Shown: positions 14,802 through 23,625 of the stretch, in pieces | Layout: the number at the start of each line of letters is the position of its first letter | Numbering within the stretch: position 1 is the stretch's first letter | Translations under genes and position numbers: made by a program | The notes under the pieces: model-generated | Seen by the model: the letters and a program-made list of their open reading frames with translations, nothing else | Told to the model about the DNA's origin: nothing | Databases searched by the model: none | Origin: Solirubrobacteraceae bacterium | GTDB lineage: Bacteria > Actinomycetota > Thermoleophilia > Solirubrobacterales > Solirubrobacteraceae | Reading direction: 5' to 3' | NCBI GenBank assembly: GCA_017744415.1 | Contig: JAGIBJ010000071.1 | Location: forward strand, 1 to 37,080 | DNA length: 37,080 bases

Positions 14802-15482
14802 ATGCGCATCGGAGTACTGGGCACCGGCATGGTGGGCGAGGCGATCGCCACGCGGCTGATCGAGCTGCAGCACGAGGTGATGCTCGGCTCGCGCACGGCC
14901 GACAACCCGAAGGCGCTGGAGTGGGCCGCGCACCACGCGCCGAACGCGTCCGTGGGCACGTTCGCGCAGGCGGCGGCATTCGGCACGTTCGTCTTCCACT
15001 GCGCGAATGGCGGCCATGCCGAGAAGGTGATTGCGAGCGCGTCCGAGCCGCTGGCCGGGAAGGTGGTGATCGACACGTCGAACCCGATCGAGCGCAGCGC
15101 CGACGGCGTCGTGCAGCTGTTCACCGACCAGAGCGCATCACTCGCGGAGCGGCTCCAGGCGGCGGCGCCGAAGGCGCGCTTCGTGAAGGCGCTCAACACG
15201 ATCACGGCGTCGGTGATGGTGCACCCCGAGCAGATCGCGGGCGACCATCTCACGTTCCTCGCGGGCGACGACCCGGGCGCGAAGACCGATACCCGCGCGC
15301 TCCTCGAGCAGTTCGGCTGGTCGCCGGCGCAGATCGTCGACCTCGGCGATCTCACCGCCGCCCGCTCGGCCGAGGCCTACCTGCTGCTCTGGCTGAAGCT
15401 CTGGGGGCACGTCGGCCACCCGCTCTTCAACCTCTCGATCACGCCGGCGGCCGGAGCCGAGGCGCACGCCTCGCCCGTCTAG
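14802..15482 (+). CDS. NAD(P)-binding protein, F420-dependent NADP reductase-like
   Basis: The 226-residue protein starts MRIGVLGTGMVGEAIATRL, a Rossmann site followed by LGSRT, which favours NADP. Sequence through DTSNPIERS and KALNTITASVM matches the NADPH:F420 oxidoreductase (Fno)-like family related to pyrroline-5-carboxylate reductase. Such enzymes pass hydride between F420 and NADP, but relatives with other substrates exist and the F420 role is an inference. Unlike most genes here it has a true ribosome site (GAGGGG, 14788-14793). A TAGCAT box at 14768 suggests a short leader. Its stop overlaps the MYG1 stop in the opposite strand. Confidence 0.75.
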   Translation: MRIGVLGTGMVGEAIATRLIELQHEVMLGSRTADNPKALEWAAHHAPNASVGTFAQAAAFGTFVFHCANGGHAEKVIASASEPLAGKVVIDTSNPIERSADGVVQLFTDQSASLAERLQAAAPKARFVKALNTITASVMVHPEQIAGDHLTFLAGDDPGAKTDTRALLEQFGWSPAQIVDLGDLTAARSAEAYLLLWLKLWGHVGHPLFNLSITPAAGAEAHASPV

Positions 15483-16387
15483 TCGCCGTCGACCGCAAGG
15501 CGCGCCATCTCCAGGGCGCCTTCGCGGGAACCGGCCACGGCCATGAAGCGGCCGATGTGGCAGAAGACGGCGTCGGCGACGCCGGAGGCCTCGGCGAGCT
15601 CGGGGCCCTCGAGCCCGGCCCACGCCTCGGGGAGATCCTTGCGGTTCTCGAAGGTGCCCTGGTCGGCGGGCACGGCCTGCACGCCCCAGTCCTTCTCGCG
15701 GGGGTAGACGACGACGAGCGCCTCAGGGGCCTCGTTCATCACGACCGACTTCCACGGCAGGCCGCGGTCGAACTCGACGATGCGCGGATCGGGCGCGGCC
15801 TCGATGGCCTTGCGCACGAGACCGGTGGCGCGGGCGCGGGCCTGGGCCTGGCGGATCTCGCGACGGATGATGCCGTCGGCGAGCATGAGCGCCTCGCCGA
15901 AGCCTTGCTGCTCCTCGGCCTCGCGGTCCTCGTCGTCCCACGCTGAGCCGAAGCCCGAGATGAGGCGGCCGAGCTGGTAGGGCCCGGTGCCCTCGAAGCG
16001 CGGCTCGCAGAGCTCCTGGCCGTTGTCGCCGGCATCGACCGGTGCGACGAGGCTCAGGTCGAGCTCCTCGGCGATGGCTTCGCTGCCGCACACCTGCGCG
16101 CCGAAGCTCTTCCACACGAGCCCGAAGCTCGCGTACCGGATGCCGTTCGCGCGCTCGCCGGCGTCGCCCTGGTGGTGGTCGAAATCGCCGGTGGCCGGGT
16201 CGTACTTGCGCCCGACGTCGACGCGCAGGTCGCACTTGCTGAGCTCGTCGGCGTCGCGGGTACGGACGATCCCGATCACCCCGAAATGCAGCCGGAGCGT
16301 GGCGAGAGCGAACACCTCATCGGCGTGGAACGAGCCCGAGTGCGTGGCGACGCGCAGCGGCTCGACAGGAAGTGACCCGTCGGACAT
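15479..16387 (-). CDS. MYG1-family protein
   Basis: The 302-residue product matches the MYG1/GAMM1 family, a DHH-like metal-dependent exonuclease/phosphoesterase fold found in bacteria and eukaryotes. N-terminal THSGSFHADEVFALATL provides metal-binding His and Asp residues, and GDFDHHQGDAGER provides the DHH motif. RTRDADEL and the later WKSVVMNE also fit the family. Eukaryotic members act on RNA; the bacterial role is not settled. ATG 16387 is chosen because it gives the short family-like N-terminus; GACAGT lies 7 nt before it. The CTAG at 15479-15482 is shared with the stop of the convergent gene. Confidence 0.85.
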   Translation of the reverse strand: MSDGSLPVEPLRVATHSGSFHADEVFALATLRLHFGVIGIVRTRDADELSKCDLRVDVGRKYDPATGDFDHHQGDAGERANGIRYASFGLVWKSFGAQVCGSEAIAEELDLSLVAPVDAGDNGQELCEPRFEGTGPYQLGRLISGFGSAWDDEDREAEEQQGFGEALMLADGIIRREIRQAQARARATGLVRKAIEAAPDPRIVEFDRGLPWKSVVMNEAPEALVVVYPREKDWGVQAVPADQGTFENRKDLPEAWAGLEGPELAEASGVADAVFCHIGRFMAVAGSREGALEMARLAVDGD

Positions 16388-16518
16388 CGCCGGAACTGTC
16401 TCAGAACGCCTCTGGTGGGGCCACTGACTCGGTGTGCGGACGGCCCCACAGGCCCGGACGGTCGACGGACGACGTTCCGGAGCGGCCACGAATGGGAAGC
16501 GTGCTTACCATGAGCGAA

Positions 16519-16563
16519 GTGCCCGTCGGGCGGGCGATCCACCGCGGCTGGCCAAGTGCCTGA
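16519..16563 (+). CDS. Possible 14-residue leaderless mini-ORF
   Basis: TACCAT (16506-16511) is followed by exactly 7 nt and GTG 16519, the same layout as real genes in this window. The frame reads VPVGRAIHRGWPSA and stops at 16563. It lies 137 bp before uppP and could be a leader peptide. With no second example it may be chance. Confidence 0.2.
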   Translation: MPVGRAIHRGWPSA

Positions 16564-16684
16564 CCTCCCATTCTCCGTCCACCAGGCAGGTGACGTTGTG
16601 ATGTCCCTCACAGCCTCGTTGAACGATGCTCGACAAGCGTAGAGGCGTGTGCGCGTCGTTGCCTCCCGTTGTTCCACGCACCGT

Positions 16685-16690
16685 TATCGT
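16685..16690 (+). promoter_or_regulatory. -10-like box of uppP
   Basis: TATCGT lies 9 nt before ATG 16700, so the transcript would have almost no leader. Confidence 0.4.
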
Positions 16691-16699
16691 GCGCCGCCG

Positions 16700-17569
16700 A
16701 TGCTCGTCGCGGCCACGGACTCCCTGAACTACCTCGAGGCGTTGCTGCTCGGCATCGTGCAGGGGCTCACCGAGTTCCTGCCGATCTCCTCGAGCGCGCA
16801 CCTGCGCATCACGTCGGCGCTCGCGGGCTGGGGCGATCCCGGCGCCGCGTTCACGGCCGTCACGCAGCTCGGCACCGAACTCGCGGTGGTCCTCTACTTC
16901 GGCAAGGACATCATTCGGATCGCGAAGGCGTGGTTCCGCTCGCTCCCTGCGATGAGGTGGCCGGACGATCCCGACGCGCGCATGGGCTGGCTCGTGATCT
17001 TCGGCTCGATGCCGATCGTGATCCTCGGCCTGGTGCTCGAGAGCCCGATCGACTCCGCCTTCCGCGACCTGCGGCTGATCGCGATCAACCTCATCATCTT
17101 CGGCTTGATCCTCGGGCTCGTCGACCGCATGAGCCGCAGCGAGCGCGAGCTCGAAGACCTCACCGTCAAGCACGGCGTGATCTACGGCTTCGCCCAGGCG
17201 ATGGCGCTCCTGCCCGGTGTGTCGCGCTCCGGCGGCACCATCACCGCAGGCCGCCTGCTCGGCTACTCGCGTGAGGCCGCCACCCGCTTCGCGTTCCTGC
17301 TCGCGATCCCGGCCGTGTTCGGCTCGGGCATCTACAAGCTCAAGGACATCGGCGCCGACGACGGCGGCACCGGCTGGGGCCCGACGATCTTCGCCACGGT
17401 GGTCGCGTTCGCCGTCGGCCTCGCCGTGATCGCCTGGCTCATGCGCTACCTCAAGACGCGCAGCTACATGCCGTTCGTCGTCTACCGCGTCGCGCTCGGC
17501 ATCTTCGTGATCATCCTCGTGACCGCCGGGGCGCTCGACCCCTCCAGCGGTTACGTCGCGGCGAAGTAG
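16700..17569 (+). CDS. uppP: Undecaprenyl-diphosphate phosphatase
   Basis: UppP (BacA) removes a phosphate from undecaprenyl diphosphate at the membrane, recycling the lipid carrier for peptidoglycan; extra copies give bacitracin resistance. The 289-residue protein has the two family signatures, GLTEFLPISSSAHL near residue 25 and LPGVSRSGGTI near residue 173, and about eight hydrophobic helices. ATG 16700 is used because the first helix (LEALLLGIVQGLTEF) then follows after a short polar start. A hairpin at 17577-17594 ends the transcript. Confidence 0.95.
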   Translation: MLVAATDSLNYLEALLLGIVQGLTEFLPISSSAHLRITSALAGWGDPGAAFTAVTQLGTELAVVLYFGKDIIRIAKAWFRSLPAMRWPDDPDARMGWLVIFGSMPIVILGLVLESPIDSAFRDLRLIAINLIIFGLILGLVDRMSRSERELEDLTVKHGVIYGFAQAMALLPGVSRSGGTITAGRLLGYSREAATRFAFLLAIPAVFGSGIYKLKDIGADDGGTGWGPTIFATVVAFAVGLAVIAWLMRYLKTRSYMPFVVYRVALGIFVIILVTAGALDPSSGYVAAK

Positions 17570-17576
17570 CAGTTGA

Positions 17577-17594
17577 GCCCGCCGTGAAGCGGGC
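17577..17594 (+). terminator. Hairpin after uppP
   Basis: GCCCGC (17577-17582) and GCGGGC (17589-17594) form a perfect 6-bp stem 8 bp after the uppP stop. Confidence 0.5.
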
Positions 17595-17630
17595 ATGTAT
17601 CACCGCGTCGCCTCCGCGCTCTGTGGAGGC

Positions 17631-19223
17631 ATGACGACGGACACGCCCTACGTCGACGCGCTGCACCGCCACGCGCGCCGGCGCATCACGCACCTCACCG
17701 TGCCGGGCCACAAAGGCGGCCTGGCGGCGCCGGCGCCGCTCACGGCCGCGCTCGGCGATGCGCTCGCCCTCGACGTGCCGCTGCTGCTGCCGGGCATCGA
17801 CCGTCCTCGCGCGGGCGATCCGGCTGCCGCGGCCCCGCTCGCGCGGGCTGAGCAGCGCGCCGCCCGGGCCTGGGGCGCGGCACGCACGTGGTTCCTCACG
17901 GCCGGCGCGACGCAGGGCAACCTCGCCGCCTGCCTGGTCGTCGGCGACGGGCCCGCGCCGGTGGTGGTGCAGCGGTCGTCGCACACGAGCACCTTCAACG
18001 GCCTCGCGCTCGCGGGGGCCCGGGCGACGTACGTGAGCCCCGAGGTCGACCGGCGCCGTGGGATCGCGCACGCCGTCACCGCGGCGTCGCTGGAGGCGGC
18101 GCTGCTTGCGACGCCGGGCGCTCGGGCCGTCCTGCTCACGTCGCCCAGCTACCACGGCACCACCGCCGACCTCGAGCGACTCGTCGCCATCGCGCACCGG
18201 CGCGGGGCGGCCGTGGTGGTCGACGAGTCGTGGGGGCCGCACCTGCCGTTCTCGCCCGACGTGCCGATCGATGCGCTCGCCGCCGGCGCCGACCTCGTCA
18301 TCTCCAGCACCCACAAGCACCTCGGCAGTCTCGGCGGCTCGGCGATGCTCCACCTCGGCGCCGCGGCTCCGGACTGGCTCGACGAGGCAGCGGTGGGTCG
18401 GGCCCTCGCACTCGTCTCCAGCACCAGCCCGAGCAGCTTGCTCATGGCGTCGCTCGACGCTGCTCGCGCGCGAGCCGAGACCGACGGTGCCGCGCTGCTC
18501 TCCAGTGCCGTGCATACGCTCGCCGGCCTGCGCTCAGCCGTCGCCGAGATCCCCGGGTTCGTGCCGATCGGTGAGGAGCAGATCGGGCGCCACGGCGTCG
18601 CCGGGCTCGATCCGCTGCGGCTCTGCGTCGACGTGACCGCGAGCGGCTGGACGGGCCAGGCGCTCGCCGAGTTCGCGCGGGAGGCCCACGGCGTGGAGCT
18701 CGAGCTCGCGCAGTGGTCGACGATCGTCGCCTGCTTCGGGCTCGGTGAACCGCCGGCCGACCGCGGCCGCCGGCTCATCGCGGTGCTCGAGCACGCCGCG
18801 CGCGCCCCCGCGCCGCGTTCGACCGTCGCCGTGCCGCCGGCGATCCGGTGGTCGGAGCGGGCCGTCGAGCGCGCGCCGCTCGGGGTGCGCGAGGCGCTCT
18901 GGGCGCCGCGGCGTGCCGTGCCGTTGGCCGAGGCTGCCGGGCACATCGCCGCCGAGGCGCTCGTGCCGTACCCGCCCGGGATCCCCGTCGCGCTCCCCGG
19001 AGAGCGGCTGCGGTCCGACGTGCTCGTCCAGGTGGCCGCGTGGGCGCAGGCCGGCGGCGCGCTGCGGGGGCTCGCCGATCCGACGGGCGCGACGGTGCTG
19101 GTGGTCGGCGACCCGGCGCACACGCTAGCGGTCGGGCGGCCGCGCGATGTCGCGAAGACGGTGCGCGAGGCCCGGGCTGCGGCCCGGAGGGAGAGCGTGG
19201 ATGCGGTGGCGGCGCCTGCATGA
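17631..19223 (+). CDS. Orn/Lys/Arg decarboxylase-family PLP enzyme
   Basis: The 530-residue protein belongs to fold-type I PLP enzymes of the Orn/Lys/Arg decarboxylase group. Visible blocks are THLTVPGHKGG near the start, FLTAGATQGNLAA, SSHTSTFNGLALAG, TSPSYHGTTADL, VVDESWGPHLPF and SSTHKHLGSL, whose lysine binds PLP. The C-terminal domain (LVPYPPGIPVALPGE) is also typical. Decarboxylation of a basic amino acid is likely; which one cannot be read. ATG 17631 has GGAGG almost touching it, too close for good spacing, and an in-frame ATG at 17595 just after the uppP hairpin is an alternative. Its stop overlaps the start of the EamA gene (ATGA), so the transporter may move its substrate or product. 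Confidence 0.8.
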   Translation: MTTDTPYVDALHRHARRRITHLTVPGHKGGLAAPAPLTAALGDALALDVPLLLPGIDRPRAGDPAAAAPLARAEQRAARAWGAARTWFLTAGATQGNLAACLVVGDGPAPVVVQRSSHTSTFNGLALAGARATYVSPEVDRRRGIAHAVTAASLEAALLATPGARAVLLTSPSYHGTTADLERLVAIAHRRGAAVVVDESWGPHLPFSPDVPIDALAAGADLVISSTHKHLGSLGGSAMLHLGAAAPDWLDEAAVGRALALVSSTSPSSLLMASLDAARARAETDGAALLSSAVHTLAGLRSAVAEIPGFVPIGEEQIGRHGVAGLDPLRLCVDVTASGWTGQALAEFAREAHGVELELAQWSTIVACFGLGEPPADRGRRLIAVLEHAARAPAPRSTVAVPPAIRWSERAVERAPLGVREALWAPRRAVPLAEAAGHIAAEALVPYPPGIPVALPGERLRSDVLVQVAAWAQAGGALRGLADPTGATVLVVGDPAHTLAVGRPRDVAKTVREARAAARRESVDAVAAPA

Positions 19224-20137
19224 TCGAGCTCGGACTGGCTGCCTGCGCCAGCGTGGCGTGGGGCGCGTCGGACTTCGCCGCGGGTGTGGCGGCGCGCCGG
19301 CGATCGGTGCTCGTCGTCCTCGCCGCGTCGCAGTGCACGGGGCTCGTGCTCGCCATGCTGGCGCTGGCGTTGGCCGGGGCCTCCGCCCCGTCGGGGCCAG
19401 CGCTGCTCAGCGCCGCGCTGGCGGGTGCGTTCGAAGCGATCGGGTTCGGCGCGCTGTACGCGGCCCTCGCGCGTGGGCCGATGGGCGTCGTCGCGCCGGC
19501 CGCCGCGCTCGGTGGCGTGATCCCGCTGGCGAGCGGAGTGATCGGTGGCGAACGGCTGGGGATGCTCGCCGCGACCGGGTGCATCGCGGCCCTGGTGGCG
19601 GTGGTGCTCGTGTCGCGGGAACCGGCGGATGGGCGCACGCAGCCCGGGCTGGCGCCTGGGCTCTCGCTGGCTTTGCTCTCGGCCGCGGCCTTCGGGCTGT
19701 TCTTCCTGTTCCTCGATCTCGCGGCTGACGAGGCGCCGTTCATCTGGGGCGTCGCGATCGCGCGGGCGACGGCGGTGGTGCTCGTCGTGCCGGTGCTCAC
19801 GTGGCACGTCGTCCGCCGAAGGTCCCGAGGCTCGGCGCTGGCCGTGTCACCGGGGTCGAGTGAGCGGCCGCGCGCTGGTGGCGAGAGCGGGTCGTCCTGG
19901 GTGGCGGCGCGTGAGGTCGGTGCGCTCGCGGTCGTCGGCGTTCTCGACATCGCCGCAAACTTGCTCTTCGCGTGGGGCGCGAGCCGAGCGGACGGGCCGC
20001 TGGTGGGCGTGGTGGGTTCCACCTATCCCGTGTTCACCGTGCTCCTGGCAGCTGGACTGCTCGGCGAGCGTCTCGCGCTCACCCAGCGGGCGGGCGTGGT
20101 GCTCGCGCTCGCGGCCTCCGCGCTGATCGTGCTCTGA
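19220..20137 (+). CDS. EamA/DMT-family transporter
   Basis: The 305-residue integral membrane protein has about ten hydrophobic helices in two repeated halves, the EamA (drug/metabolite transporter) arrangement. The first half starts at MIELGLAACASVAWGASDFAAG; the second half ends with GPLVGVVGSTYPVFTVLLAAGLLGERL, a standard EamA signature. A polar loop rich in Arg and Ser lies near residue 215. ATG 19220 overlaps the upstream stop as ATGA, so it is coupled to the decarboxylase-family gene. Export of an amine or amino acid is an inference from that linkage. A second, separate EamA gene is at 27541. Confidence 0.85.
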   Translation: MIELGLAACASVAWGASDFAAGVAARRRSVLVVLAASQCTGLVLAMLALALAGASAPSGPALLSAALAGAFEAIGFGALYAALARGPMGVVAPAAALGGVIPLASGVIGGERLGMLAATGCIAALVAVVLVSREPADGRTQPGLAPGLSLALLSAAAFGLFFLFLDLAADEAPFIWGVAIARATAVVLVVPVLTWHVVRRRSRGSALAVSPGSSERPRAGGESGSSWVAAREVGALAVVGVLDIAANLLFAWGASRADGPLVGVVGSTYPVFTVLLAAGLLGERLALTQRAGVVLALAASALIVL

Positions 20138-20154
20138 CGGCTTTGAAAGACGTG

Positions 20155-20181
20155 AAGGCGCGGCGGAGTCCGCCGCGCCTT
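20155..20181. terminator. Strong bidirectional terminator hairpin
   Basis: AAGGCGCGGCGG (20155-20166) and CCGCCGCGCCTT (20170-20181) form a perfect 12-bp stem with a 3-nt loop, 17 bp past the EamA stop and between convergent genes. Confidence 0.75.
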
Positions 20182-20243
20182 CGCCTGTGCGGCGGCACCG
20201 CCGGCGAGGGGAGACGCCGGCGGAGGTCTTCTCCGTGATCGAG

Positions 20244-20274
20244 GGATCCGCGGCCGCAGCGCGCCCGCGGATCC
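20244..20274 (-). terminator. Terminator hairpin of the collagen-like gene
   Basis: GGATCCGCGG (20244-20253) and CCGCGGATCC (20265-20274) form a perfect 10-bp stem beginning 4 nt beyond the stop of the minus-strand gene. Confidence 0.65.
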
Positions 20275-20278
20275 GCGA

Positions 20279-21901
20279 TCAGACGGTGAAGCTGCCGCGC
20301 AGCTTCTGCTTGGCGTTGCCCGTGATGAGCGTCGCCTCGACGACGTAGCGGCCCGAGCGCGGCATGAGCACGTGGTGCACCGGCACCAGGCGCTGGCCCG
20401 GGTTGACGACGCGCCGGCCCGCAGCGAACACCGTGCCGCCGCGCATCACCTTCACGCGCACCGTCCGCACCTTGGATGCGCGCGGCAGCGTCACCTGGCA
20501 CCCGGCGAAGCCGATCATGCCGACGGGCACGGTGCAGGTGTAGGTGGCGGTGAGGCCGCCGGTGCCCTTCAGCGTGAGCACGCGCGCAGCGCCGACGACG
20601 GGGAGCACGTCGGAGCGCTGCGCGAGCAGCGCCGACGGAGCGTTGCCGGCCGGCCCCTGCGGGCCCTGCGCGCCGGTATCGCCCTTGGCCCCGGTATCGC
20701 CCTTGTCGCCCTTGGCTCCGGTATCGCCCTTGGCTCCGGTGTCGCCCTTGGCTCCGGTGTCGCCCTTGGCTCCGGTGTCGCCCTTGGCTCCGGTGTCGCC
20801 CTTGGCGCCCTTCGGACCCTGCGGCAGGGCGCCGCCGGTGCCGGTGAGCGCGACGGATGCGCTCGTCCCGGCGACGCCCAGCGTCGCGGAGCGCGCGCCC
20901 TGCGCCGTCGGCGAGAAGCGCACCGTGACGGTGCAGGTGTCGCCCGGGGCCACGGAGCGGCAGGTGTCGCTGCTGACGAAGAAGTCGTCGGGGTTCGCGC
21001 CGGAGAACGTGAAGCCGTTGATCGCCGACGCACCGGTGTTGGTGATGGTGACCGTCTGGCCCGCGCTCACGGTGCTCTGGGCGGTCGTGCCGAAGGTGAG
21101 CGAGGCGGCGGAGGCGGTGGCCGAGGCGCCCGTGTAGATCGCGATGCTCGGGTTGTCGGAGGCCGGGGCGATGCTCGAGAGCTGCAGCGACGGCGCGACG
21201 AAGTTGCTGCCGCCACCCCCGCCCGACTCGCCGCCTGGCCCGGCATCGGGAGCACCCGCGCCGCCGCCGTAGTAGCCGCCGCCACCGCCGCCCGTGCCGC
21301 CGTCTCCGCCCTGACCGAGGCTGCCGCTGGCGCCCGTCGCGATCCACGAACTGCCGCCAGCGCCGCCCTTGCTCGTCGTCGCTCCGCCGCCGGGAGCGAG
21401 GCCGGCGCCGCCGTTCTCGTACTGCCCACCCGGGCTGGTGTAGCCCGCGCCACCGCCGCCGGCTGCCACGAGCACGCGGTCGGCCAGGCCGGCGCCGCCG
21501 ACGCGCACGTCGCTGGCGCCGCCGCCCGCGCCGTTCTGTCCGTCCTGGTTGTCGCCGGACGCGCCGCCGCCACCGATCGTCCGGCCGCCACCTTGTGCGC
21601 CCGACGCGCCGACCAGGAGGTTGAGTTGCTCGCCCGGGGTGACGGCCATCGTGACCGCGACCCGCGCGCCGGCACCGCCTGGAACGGTGACCCAGCCGTA
21701 GGCGCTGCCGCCGCGGCCGCCGTTCGCGACGATGCCGACCTTGTAGACGCCGGCCGGCACCGTGTAGGTGGCCGTGCCGGGCGTAGTGAAGCTGGTGACG
21801 TCGGCGTGCGCGGCGGGCACCGCGACCAGCGCCGAAGCGATCGTGACGAGTGCCGCGGCGCGGCGGCCGGACGGCGTGAGAGGCAGGTGCGTGGTGCTCA
21901 T
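20279..21901 (-). CDS. Secreted collagen-like protein with glycine-rich and choice-of-anchor-D domains
   Basis: The 540-residue product is exported: residues 1-33 form a signal peptide ending AHA. Next come a beta segment ([20 protein letters not shown]) and a long glycine-rich domain (to about residue 235) with many GGGG runs. A choice-of-anchor-D (ASPM-SPD2-Hydin-like) sandwich follows, with [13 protein letters not shown] and [13 protein letters not shown]. Residues about 358-417 are Gly-X-Y collagen repeats, largely GDTGAK, encoded by near-identical 18-bp units at about 20671-20812. A final domain of about 120 residues is rich in strands. There is no sortase motif. It is probably a surface or matrix fibre protein. 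ATG 21901 follows AAGGTG by about 7 nt, and TACTGC repeats lie upstream. Confidence 0.85.
   Translation of the reverse strand: MSTTHLPLTPSGRRAAALVTIASALVAVPAAHADVTSFTTPGTATYTVPAGVYKVGIVANGGRGGSAYGWVTVPGGAGARVAVTMAVTPGEQLNLLVGASGAQGGGRTIGGGGASGDNQDGQNGAGGGASDVRVGGAGLADRVLVAAGGGGAGYTSPGGQYENGGAGLAPGGGATTSKGGAGGSSWIATGASGSLGQGGDGGTGGGGGGYYGGGAGAPDAGPGGESGGGGGSNFVAPSLQLSSIAPASDNPSIAIYTGASATASAASLTFGTTAQSTVSAGQTVTITNTGASAINGFTFSGANPDDFFVSSDTCRSVAPGDTCTVTVRFSPTAQGARSATLGVAGTSASVALTGTGGALPQGPKGAKGDTGAKGDTGAKGDTGAKGDTGAKGDTGAKGDKGDTGAKGDTGAQGPQGPAGNAPSALLAQRSDVLPVVGAARVLTLKGTGGLTATYTCTVPVGMIGFAGCQVTLPRASKVRTVRVKVMRGGTVFAAGRRVVNPGQRLVPVHHVLMPRSGRYVVEATLITGNAKQKLRGSFTV
20671..20812 (-). repeat. 18-bp coding repeats (collagen-like)
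   Basis: About eight copies of an 18-bp unit encode GDTGAK; on the plus strand the unit reads CCGGTGTCGCCCTTGGCT, with one shortened copy near 20705. Near-identity between units suggests ongoing repeat-number change by slippage or recombination. Confidence 0.85.
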
Positions 21902-21940
21902 GGATGGCACCTTGCCCGCGGATCACGCCTGCACTGTCAG

Positions 21941-21996
21941 TACTGCGCTACTGCACTTGCCGGTCGCCGTACTGCAGTAGCGGCGTGCCGTACTGC
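21941..21996. promoter_or_regulatory. TACTGC iterons at 21-bp spacing
   Basis: TACTGC occurs at 21941, 21949, 21970 and 21991, with an inverted copy at 21974-21979 that makes the palindrome TACTGCAGTA. The last three start exactly 21 bp apart, two helical turns, so bound proteins would line up on one face. They lie 40-95 bp upstream of the collagen-like start and look like regulator sites. Confidence 0.55.
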
Positions 21997-22050
21997 ACAG
22001 CGACTGGGTACGCGGCCCGCTGATCGCGTGCCGCGGCTGCCGTTCGCGGC

Positions 22051-23625
22051 CTAGCGGCGAGGCAGCGGCAGCGGGTCGCTCACGAGCGTCGTTGCCGACG
22101 CCCGCGAGGTCGCTGCGAGCGTCACGTCGACCGGCTCGACGGCCCAGTCGGGGTGACCCGGCATCGGCGGCGTCGTGAGGCCGTAGATCCACGCGTTGAG
22201 GAACGCGGAGAGGTCGCGGCCGGCGATCTTCGACGCGAGCGCGACGAAGTCGGCGGTGCCCTTCGTCTGGCCCTTGTAACGGGTCACGTACTCACGCTCG
22301 AGCTTCGCGAACGCCCTCGCCCCGATCTCCTGCCTGAGGGCGTAGAGCACGAGGAAGCCGCCGTAGTAGCTCTGCGGCGAGAACAGGTCGTCGTCGCTAC
22401 CGCTCAGCGGCCGCCCGACCGGCCCGTAGTTCGCGCGGTACTTGTCGCCCAGCTCGTAGATGCGCTGCGCGAAGTCGTTGAACGTCGGGAAGCCCGAGTA
22501 GTCCTCGAAGTAGCCCTCGTCGTCGGCGTAGCGCGCCTCGTACCAGGTGGCGTGGCCTTCGCTGACCCAGATGTCGGCCCAGTCCTTCGGCGAGACGCTG
22601 TCGCCGTACCACTGATGGACGAGCTCATGCACCATCGTCGGCGCCACCCACGCGGCGTCGTCCGGGTTCTCGAACCAGGCGCCCGGGATCATCGTGAGGG
22701 TCTGCGTCTCGAGCGCGAACTGCGGGTCCTCGTCGGTGACGATCACGCCGTACACGTCGAACGGGTAGGCGCCGAGGTGCTTGACGACCCACGCCATCTG
22801 CTTGGCGTTGTCGGCGAGGAGATCGTCGGCCACGCTGCCCGCACCCTTGGCGATGATGTTGCGCAGGCGCACACCGGAGCCGACGCCCTGGTCGACCATC
22901 TTGTAGGCGCCCGACGCCAGCTGGATGAGCTCGCTGGCCATCGGCTGGCGCTGCGCGTAGGCGTAGACCGTGGAGCCGTTCTTCAGCCGCTCCTTCGAGG
23001 AGAGCTTGCCGCTCGCGACCGCCATCGTGCCCGCGGGCGTGGTGAGCTTGAAGTAGTAGGTGGCCTTGTCGAGCGGATGGTCGTTGACCGGCAGCACGTG
23101 GTGCATGTAGGCCGGCTGCGGTGCGGTGAACGAGCCGCTCGGCGCGGCGATGTACGCGACCGACGACGGATCATCGGAGAGCGGCGTGGCCGTGAAGCTG
23201 AGCCCGCTGATCTTCACCGTGAACTCGCTCCCGGCCGGGAGCACCTGGCTCGGCGTGATGATGAGCTTCTCGGCGGTGCGGGTGGTCGCCGCCGACTTGC
23301 CGTTGACGGTCACCGCACCAATCAGCGGCGCCGGGCCGAGATCGAGCGAGAACGAGGAGAGCGCCTGCGTGGCCTTCGCCGTCAACGTCTCGGTGCCGGT
23401 GACGGGTGAGCTCGGCGTCTTGCCGAACGTGAGCGTGAAGTTGTAGTGCAGCGCGTCGTAGCCGCCGTTGCCGAGGGTCGGGAACAGCGAGTCACCGAGC
23501 GCGGGCGCTCCGGGCGAGCCGACGACCGGCTTCGGGGTGGGCTTGGGTGCCGCGGTGGCGCTCGCGGCGGCGAGAGGCGCGGCGGCGACGGTGACCGCGG
23601 CGGAGACGACGAGGCGACGCAGCAT
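22051..23625 (-). CDS. Secreted M1-family metallopeptidase
   Basis: This 524-residue protein has a signal peptide (MLRRLVVSAAVTVAAAPLAAASATAA) and an M1 aminopeptidase-like body. The zinc site is complete: HELVH at about residues 331-335 and the third ligand Glu 19 residues after the second His, in WVSEGHATWYE. The substrate-side motif usually written GAMEN is replaced by a segment around VTDEDPQFALETQTL. It should trim peptides outside the cell. Start choice: ATG 23625 gives a tidy signal peptide; an in-frame GTG at 23634 adds three residues. It lies 149 bp upstream of the collagen-like gene on the same strand, with regulator-like repeats between, so they are probably separate transcripts. 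Confidence 0.85.
   Translation of the reverse strand: MLRRLVVSAAVTVAAAPLAAASATAAPKPTPKPVVGSPGAPALGDSLFPTLGNGGYDALHYNFTLTFGKTPSSPVTGTETLTAKATQALSSFSLDLGPAPLIGAVTVNGKSAATTRTAEKLIITPSQVLPAGSEFTVKISGLSFTATPLSDDPSSVAYIAAPSGSFTAPQPAYMHHVLPVNDHPLDKATYYFKLTTPAGTMAVASGKLSSKERLKNGSTVYAYAQRQPMASELIQLASGAYKMVDQGVGSGVRLRNIIAKGAGSVADDLLADNAKQMAWVVKHLGAYPFDVYGVIVTDEDPQFALETQTLTMIPGAWFENPDDAAWVAPTMVHELVHQWYGDSVSPKDWADIWVSEGHATWYEARYADDEGYFEDYSGFPTFNDFAQRIYELGDKYRANYGPVGRPLSGSDDDLFSPQSYYGGFLVLYALRQEIGARAFAKLEREYVTRYKGQTKGTADFVALASKIAGRDLSAFLNAWIYGLTTPPMPGHPDWAVEPVDVTLAATSRASATTLVSDPLPLPRR

Larger units (their letters stand above)
16388..16699. other. Divergent intergenic region between MYG1 gene and uppP
   Basis: It contains a hairpin with 8-bp arms, GTGGGGCC (16415-16422) and GGCCCCAC (16442-16449), a possible 14-codon leaderless frame (16519-16563), and the TATCGT box of uppP at 16685. 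No larger gene is visible. Confidence 0.5.

Noticed and set aside
20671-20812. CRISPR or noncoding minisatellite
   Set aside because: The 18-bp units keep one reading frame and encode Gly-X-Y collagen repeats.
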